From Deltaproteobacteria bacterium (lineage in GTDB: Bacteria > Myxococcota_A > Polyangia > Polyangiales > JADJMO01), in assembly GCA_016182965.1 (NCBI GenBank), contig JACPFM010000174.1, forward strand, positions 1 to 34,564: a stretch of 34,564 nucleotides of DNA, written 5' to 3'. Below, piece by piece: positions 31,243 to 34,564 of this stretch. A model generated the notes under the pieces. It was not told the DNA's origin, did no database searches, and saw nothing but the letters and a program-made list of their open reading frames with translations. The position numbers and the translations under genes are program-made. Every line of letters starts with the position of its first letter. Positions within the stretch are counted from its first letter, which is position 1.

Positions 31243-31836
31243 TCAGAAGGCACCCAGCAACGCGATCGTGCCGCCGTCACCGGACCACGTCGCGGTCGGC
31301 ACGACGAACCCTCCTGCGTTCGAGGAGCTCCGCTTCTTGCCGCGGTCGTCGTACGCCAGCACCGCGCTGTCGATCACCACGGCCGTGGCGTGTCCGACGA
31401 GTGCCCCGAGAGCGGCGCCCGGCAGACACCCCAGACCTTCCGACTCACCATAGGCCGCGCACCCGAGCACGGCTCCGATCCCCGGCGCCGCGAGGCGAAG
31501 CCCGAAGCTGCCGAAGGCTTTCGCGGGGCTGTGGTGCGCGGCGTGGATGATCGGCGCTCCGAAGACGTAGGTGGTCAGCCCGGTGAGGACGCCGAACAGC
31601 GCTGCGGGCTCGCTGTCGGCTCCCGCGAGCAGGAACAACGGAAGCGCGACGGCGTCCGTGGTGAGGGTCTGCCAGCCATACCAGGTACGCCGCGACTTCC
31701 GAGATGCCGGGGCGGCCTCCTTGGGTTCCGATACCTGAGCATCTTCCTCGTCGTCCTCGGCCGGCTCGGTCTCCGCGAGCGCCGGTGGCGTGGCGAGGAG
31801 GATGGACGCGGACAACGCCAATGCAGCTCGCATCAT
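31243..31836 (-). CDS. Membrane protein of unknown function
   Basis: The product is 197 aa. MMRAALALSASILLATPPALA is a signal peptide. An acidic linker (TEPAEDDEEDAQVSEP) is followed by three to four hydrophobic segments: WQTLTTDAVALPLFLLAG, ALFGVLTGLTTYVFGAPIIH, LRLAAPGIGAVLGCAAYG and LPGAALGALVGHATAVVIDS. The YGWQTL...GAPI-x-H-x-x-H arrangement is, to my recollection, recurrent in Myxococcota inner-membrane proteins of unknown role. The start is ATG 31836 or 31833. The last 40 codons recur as a fragment at 29919-30038. Confidence 0.8.
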   Translation of the reverse strand: MMRAALALSASILLATPPALAETEPAEDDEEDAQVSEPKEAAPASRKSRRTWYGWQTLTTDAVALPLFLLAGADSEPAALFGVLTGLTTYVFGAPIIHAAHHSPAKAFGSFGLRLAAPGIGAVLGCAAYGESEGLGCLPGAALGALVGHATAVVIDSAVLAYDDRGKKRSSSNAGGFVVPTATWSGDGGTIALLGAF

Positions 31837-32105
31837 CGGGCCCTGTCAGCAAGCCGCATGCCCGCCGTCGTCGCTCGACCGACGCCCACTGCGAAGCCCC
31901 GCGGGTCGCCGCGGTCTATCTCGCCGACGGCACCGACGAGCGCGCAGCGGCCAGATCGTCCACCGGCATGACCGACGCTGCGTTCGGACAGCCGCGTCCT
32001 TCCCGCTCGTGGCGTCGCACGCCACCGCGCGCTCCGCCTTGCGCTCTTTGCCTTGGCCAAGCCCAGGGAGTATCTGCGCGCTCGAGGGGACCTGTCGCGC
32101 CATGA
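31837..32105. other. 269-nt gap without a confident gene
   Basis: A minus frame (32060-31833) whose TGA overlaps the next ATG as TGATG reads ALVGAVGEIDRGDPRGFAVG, mildly protein-like, but upstream it is Arg-rich and lacks a ribosome site. A plus frame is equally open. Another decayed tail is possible. Confidence 0.25.
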
Positions 32106-33470
32106 CTAGTTGGCGACGAGCGGTGCTTTCACGAGCACGGTCTGGGGCCGCGTGCCGGACGGACTGGGTGCCTCCTCGGTGGTTGCGCCGATCAAGGCGT
32201 ACACGCACGTGTCGTCGAACTGCGCCGCTCGGACGTCGCCGGCCCATCGAGGATCCGGCGACAACGCGGTCGCGAGCGTCGACGGGTCGAGCGAATCTCG
32301 AAGCACCAGCACGCGCCCAGCGTGTGCAGGGTCGTGGACCGCGAAGACGACCCTATCTCCTGCCGCCCACAGCGCGGCCAAATACGGTTCGAGCCCGATG
32401 TCGCGCAGCCACAGCGTCGATATCTTGCGGTCGGTCTTCGTGACCGCCATCAGGCCGGCTGCAGCGTGGAGGATCAGTCGATTCGAGGTCTCGCCGTGGA
32501 TGATCCACTCGGTCGGCAGCTCGACGATCGTGCGCGGCCTCGAAGGCCCCTCGGGTCCGATGAGATAGAGCCCGGTCGGATCTGTCGCGGTGACTTTTGG
32601 CGTGACGTACAAGCCGCCCGCGCCGTGGAAGATGCCGTATCCGTGCGTTCCGGTCGGTTTCTGGAAGAACACCTCCGCACCGCCGTCGACCAGGTCGCCG
32701 CGCAGCACCGCGCCCGGGCCCCCGCTCCCGTACCTGAGGGCTTCCACGAAGGCGTGACCATCGTGGACAGAGAACCAAAGGTGTGCCCAGTAGTCGGCCA
32801 GCGGATGACCGTCCGGCACGAGGTCGACCACCTCACCACCGGTCAGCGGTGTGCGTACCAGTAGGTTGCCCCCGGTGCCGACCACGTCATCGCCGAACCG
32901 CACCGGATAACCGAATCCCCGGGACCCGCGATCGAGCTTCTGTACTGGGCCGCCGAACTTCGAGACGCGCGCCAGGTGCCTTCCTGCGAAGATCATGTCT
33001 CCGGCGAGGAGTAGTCCCGAACCGGCGTCGTCGAGCGTCGCCAGCACTTCGGGCTCGTCACCCGGATAGCAGGCCTGGTAGGGGCACAGACCCACCTCGC
33101 ACCTCCCGGCGCAGCAATCAGACGGCACCGTGCATGCATCGCCGCCCACACCGCAGATGGTAGTGGGCCGGTTGCGCCCACAGCGCCCGTGGCGATCGCA
33201 GCTGCGCGCACAGCACGACGCCGAACAAGGTCCGCCATCGGCGACGCAGAGCAGGTCGACCGGCATGCAGCGGCCATGATCGCACCAGCCGCTGCAGCAC
33301 TCGATCCCCGAAGCACATGGCATCGAGCTCGACACGCACGCGACCGGCGCCTCGCTGGATGCCTGCGATCGGGCGCCGCAGTCGGCGCTGGCCATCACGA
33401 GACACAGCAGTCGGCACCCAGCGGAAGCGAGTCGAAGCAGCGACGCCCGTTGGCCGCGTGGTGAAGCCAC
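32106..33470 (-). CDS. Cys-rich propeller secreted protein, paralogue of 23534-24934
   Basis: The product is 454 aa. I start it at GTG 33470, which gives a basic n-region (ASPRGQR) and a hydrophobic stretch (SLLRLASAGCRLLCLVMASA). The longer open frame to 33833 is repeat sequence. The Cys-rich domain (CASGIECCSGWCDHGRC, CSASCCARSCDRHGRCG, CGVGGDACTVPSDCCAGRC) runs straight into CYPGDEPEVLATLDD, exactly as in the protein at 23534. The C-terminal part is a likely propeller (MIFAGRHLARVSKFGG, LLVRTPLTGGEVVDLV, RVVFAVHDPAHAGRVLVLRD). Function unknown; it is probably exported. Its upstream region is duplicated at 30701-30968. Confidence 0.8.
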   Translation of the reverse strand: MASPRGQRASLLRLASAGCRLLCLVMASADCGARSQASSEAPVACVSSSMPCASGIECCSGWCDHGRCMPVDLLCVADGGPCSASCCARSCDRHGRCGRNRPTTICGVGGDACTVPSDCCAGRCEVGLCPYQACYPGDEPEVLATLDDAGSGLLLAGDMIFAGRHLARVSKFGGPVQKLDRGSRGFGYPVRFGDDVVGTGGNLLVRTPLTGGEVVDLVPDGHPLADYWAHLWFSVHDGHAFVEALRYGSGGPGAVLRGDLVDGGAEVFFQKPTGTHGYGIFHGAGGLYVTPKVTATDPTGLYLIGPEGPSRPRTIVELPTEWIIHGETSNRLILHAAAGLMAVTKTDRKISTLWLRDIGLEPYLAALWAAGDRVVFAVHDPAHAGRVLVLRDSLDPSTLATALSPDPRWAGDVRAAQFDDTCVYALIGATTEEAPSPSGTRPQTVLVKAPLVAN

Positions 33471-33644
33471 GACCGCGTCAAGATGCGCGCGGCGTGCCGC
33501 GCTGACGAGGGGCCTGGCGAGTAATCGCCGCGGCCTCTTGCACCGGCGTTCGCGCGACCTGCGCACGCCGGCTGCGACGCATAGTGACGCTACGTCCGGC
33601 ACCAGGTGCGTGACCGTGCGGCCCTCCTGTCTTCGCGGTGCCAC
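33411..33644 (-). repeat. 5'/upstream region of gene 32106-33470 shared with 30701-30968
   Basis: This is the intact partner of the degenerate repeat. It covers the first ~20 codons and about 175 nt upstream. The noncoding part (for example the CCAGGCCCC and CAGCGCGGCACGCCGCGCGCAT stretches, read on the minus strand) is at least as conserved as the coding part, suggesting retained promoter or RNA-level function. Confidence 0.75.
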
Positions 33645-33653
33645 ACCGCGGGT

Positions 33654-33849
33654 CGCGGTTGATGTTTCGTTCGGTTGGGGTTCGGCTCTCGAGGACGGGA
33701 GCGTGGCTGCCACGCTCCTCGGCGTGCGGTTCGCGCGCGCTTGTCCCGGCTTCCTGTTCCTCGCGGTCGCGCAGGCTGTCGGGGCGAAGATCAACGGTCC
33801 AGCGCCCGCGGTGATGGTGTCCAGCCTCACCACGGCCGATGGTCGCTGA
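33654..33849 (+). pseudogene. 3' tail of a beta-rich protein gene
   Basis: From the edge of the repeat a plus frame reads VAVDVSFGWGSALEDGSVAA, then GFLFLAVAQAVGAKINGPAP and a TGA at 33847-33849, with coding-like codon bias. No start or signal is present. It looks like the last third of a barrel-like protein, abutting the upstream repeat. The following 150 nt (33850-33999) have only a 7-bp GCGCCGC hairpin at 33857-33877. Confidence 0.45.
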
Positions 33850-33999
33850 CGTCAACGCGCCGCCGTTCGAGCGGCGCATCGCTTCACGGTGCCGTCGGAT
33901 GCCCTATCTGCGTTTGTCAACCAGCTGCCGTTCGGAAACGGTGGACGATGTCAGGTGTGAGACAGCCGGCGTGAGCTGACGCCGTCCTCGCGGCGGCAG

Positions 34000-34564
34000 C
34001 TACTCGACTGGGAGGACCCGCTCGGCGACGAAGCGGACCGCGTCGTGACGTTCAGCGGGAGGCACGTCGAAGACCGCCTCGAGGTAACGAGCCGCGACGA
34101 GGAAGAGCGACTCGCGAGCGTCGTCCGGTTGTTCGTCAATGACGGCGACGATCGTCTCGAGCCAGAAGGTGCGTTCGAAGATGGTGTCGGTGGCGAGAGC
34201 GCGATCGGCGCATTCGCCGACGACGACCCGGGGCTCGCTTTCGGCGCGTAGCTTGTCGCGTTCGGCGCGGAGCGGCGCGAGGAAGAAGTCGCGTGCCCTC
34301 ATGCGCTCGTCCCAGAGCGCTTGGGCGATGATCTCCCCTTCGGTCTTGGCGGTGACGTTCTTCACGATGCCGAGCAGGTAGCGCGCATCGACGCCGTCGG
34401 GAAGAGTCCCGGCACGTCGCTTCGCGTCGAAGATGGCGACGCCGCTCGCGATGGCGGTCTTGGGGTAGCCAGCGATCGCGACCCGAAGATGACGCTCGGG
34501 GTCGAGAAGCGCGAGCCGCGCGAACGCGTCGTCGAGGTAAGCGAGCACCTCGGGTCGACGGCGA
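34000..34564 (-). CDS. Partial unknown protein, N-terminus beyond the right edge
   Basis: At least 187 codons are open to the window edge, ending at a TAG at 34000-34002. The sequence is alpha-helical and charged: AYLDDAFARLALLDPERHLR, VAIAGYPKTAIASGVAIFDA, DARYLLGIVKNVTAKTEGEI and LRAERDKLRAESEPRVVVGE, ending AERHDAVRFVAERVLPVE. The G-V-DARYLLGIVKNV segment feels like the C-terminal part of replication or DNA-binding proteins of mobile elements, but I cannot confirm this. No signal peptide can be judged. Confidence 0.7.
   Translation of the reverse strand, partial: RRRPEVLAYLDDAFARLALLDPERHLRVAIAGYPKTAIASGVAIFDAKRRAGTLPDGVDARYLLGIVKNVTAKTEGEIIAQALWDERMRARDFFLAPLRAERDKLRAESEPRVVVGECADRALATDTIFERTFWLETIVAVIDEQPDDARESLFLVAARYLEAVFDVPPAERHDAVRFVAERVLPVE

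Noticed and set aside
33471..33833. Upstream extension of the propeller protein to 33833
   Set aside because: This part lies in a repeat that is at least as conserved as DNA, and a signal peptide begins only at GTG 33470.
33857..33877. GCGCCGC/GCGGCGC hairpin
   Set aside because: A 7-bp GC stem without a T-run is common by chance at this base composition, so I do not call a terminator.

Overview
The window is GC-rich DNA with very high G/C at third codon positions. It carries many secreted lipoproteins with Asp/Ala/Pro-rich linkers, Cys-rich CxDGxCC modules joined to a kelch propeller, an AgmX/PglI-type C-terminal domain, an FHA-fused sigma-54 activator and a tail resembling a MYXO-CTERM anchor. 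This points to Myxococcota, most likely the Sorangiineae/Polyangia side; that is inferred from style, since no rRNA or marker gene is present. I see no tRNA, rRNA or CRISPR array.

Layout. 1-850: two gene fragments, one on each strand, whose broken 5' ends meet near 667. 891-5339 (-): a 1482-aa kelch plus Cys-rich surface protein built on an almost exact 282-nt period. 5548-8482: a HAD/NIF-like phosphatase-fold protein, a divergent 537-aa uncharacterised protein and a DUF4291 protein. 8594-10733 (+): two lipoproteins and a GNAT acetyltransferase. 10757-16545: small barrel-like proteins and lipoproteins, a two-gene overlapping operon (12322/13358) and several gene remnants. 16613-21841 (+): a lipoprotein, an NAD-dependent epimerase-family SDR, a membrane protein, a barrel-like protein and a 391-aa unknown. 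21958-23271 (-): the FHA-sigma-54 activator. 23534-24934 (+): a Cys-rich propeller lipoprotein. 25291-27720: a complete IS66-family element with inverted ends and an 8-bp target duplication; it splits a small gene near its 3' end. 27841-33470 (-): two coupled paralogous lipoproteins, a barrel-like protein, a membrane protein and a second propeller lipoprotein paralogous to the one at 23534. 34000-34564 (-): a protein running off the right edge.

The most unusual feature is how many duplicated and broken gene pieces lie between intact genes. Five sequence pairs can be read directly: 12399-12494/15265-15360, 12038-12195/19495-19620, about 9180-9420/31008-31235, 29919-30038/31243-31362, and 30701-30968/33411-33644. 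Several further remnants have no partner in the window. Most pieces are 3' ends of genes for small envelope proteins. The locus looks like a paralogue-rich, fast-turnover envelope region and not a single pathway.

A second pattern is a TANNNT box 6-9 nt before the start codon at seven genes, usually without a Shine-Dalgarno. This suggests leaderless transcripts.
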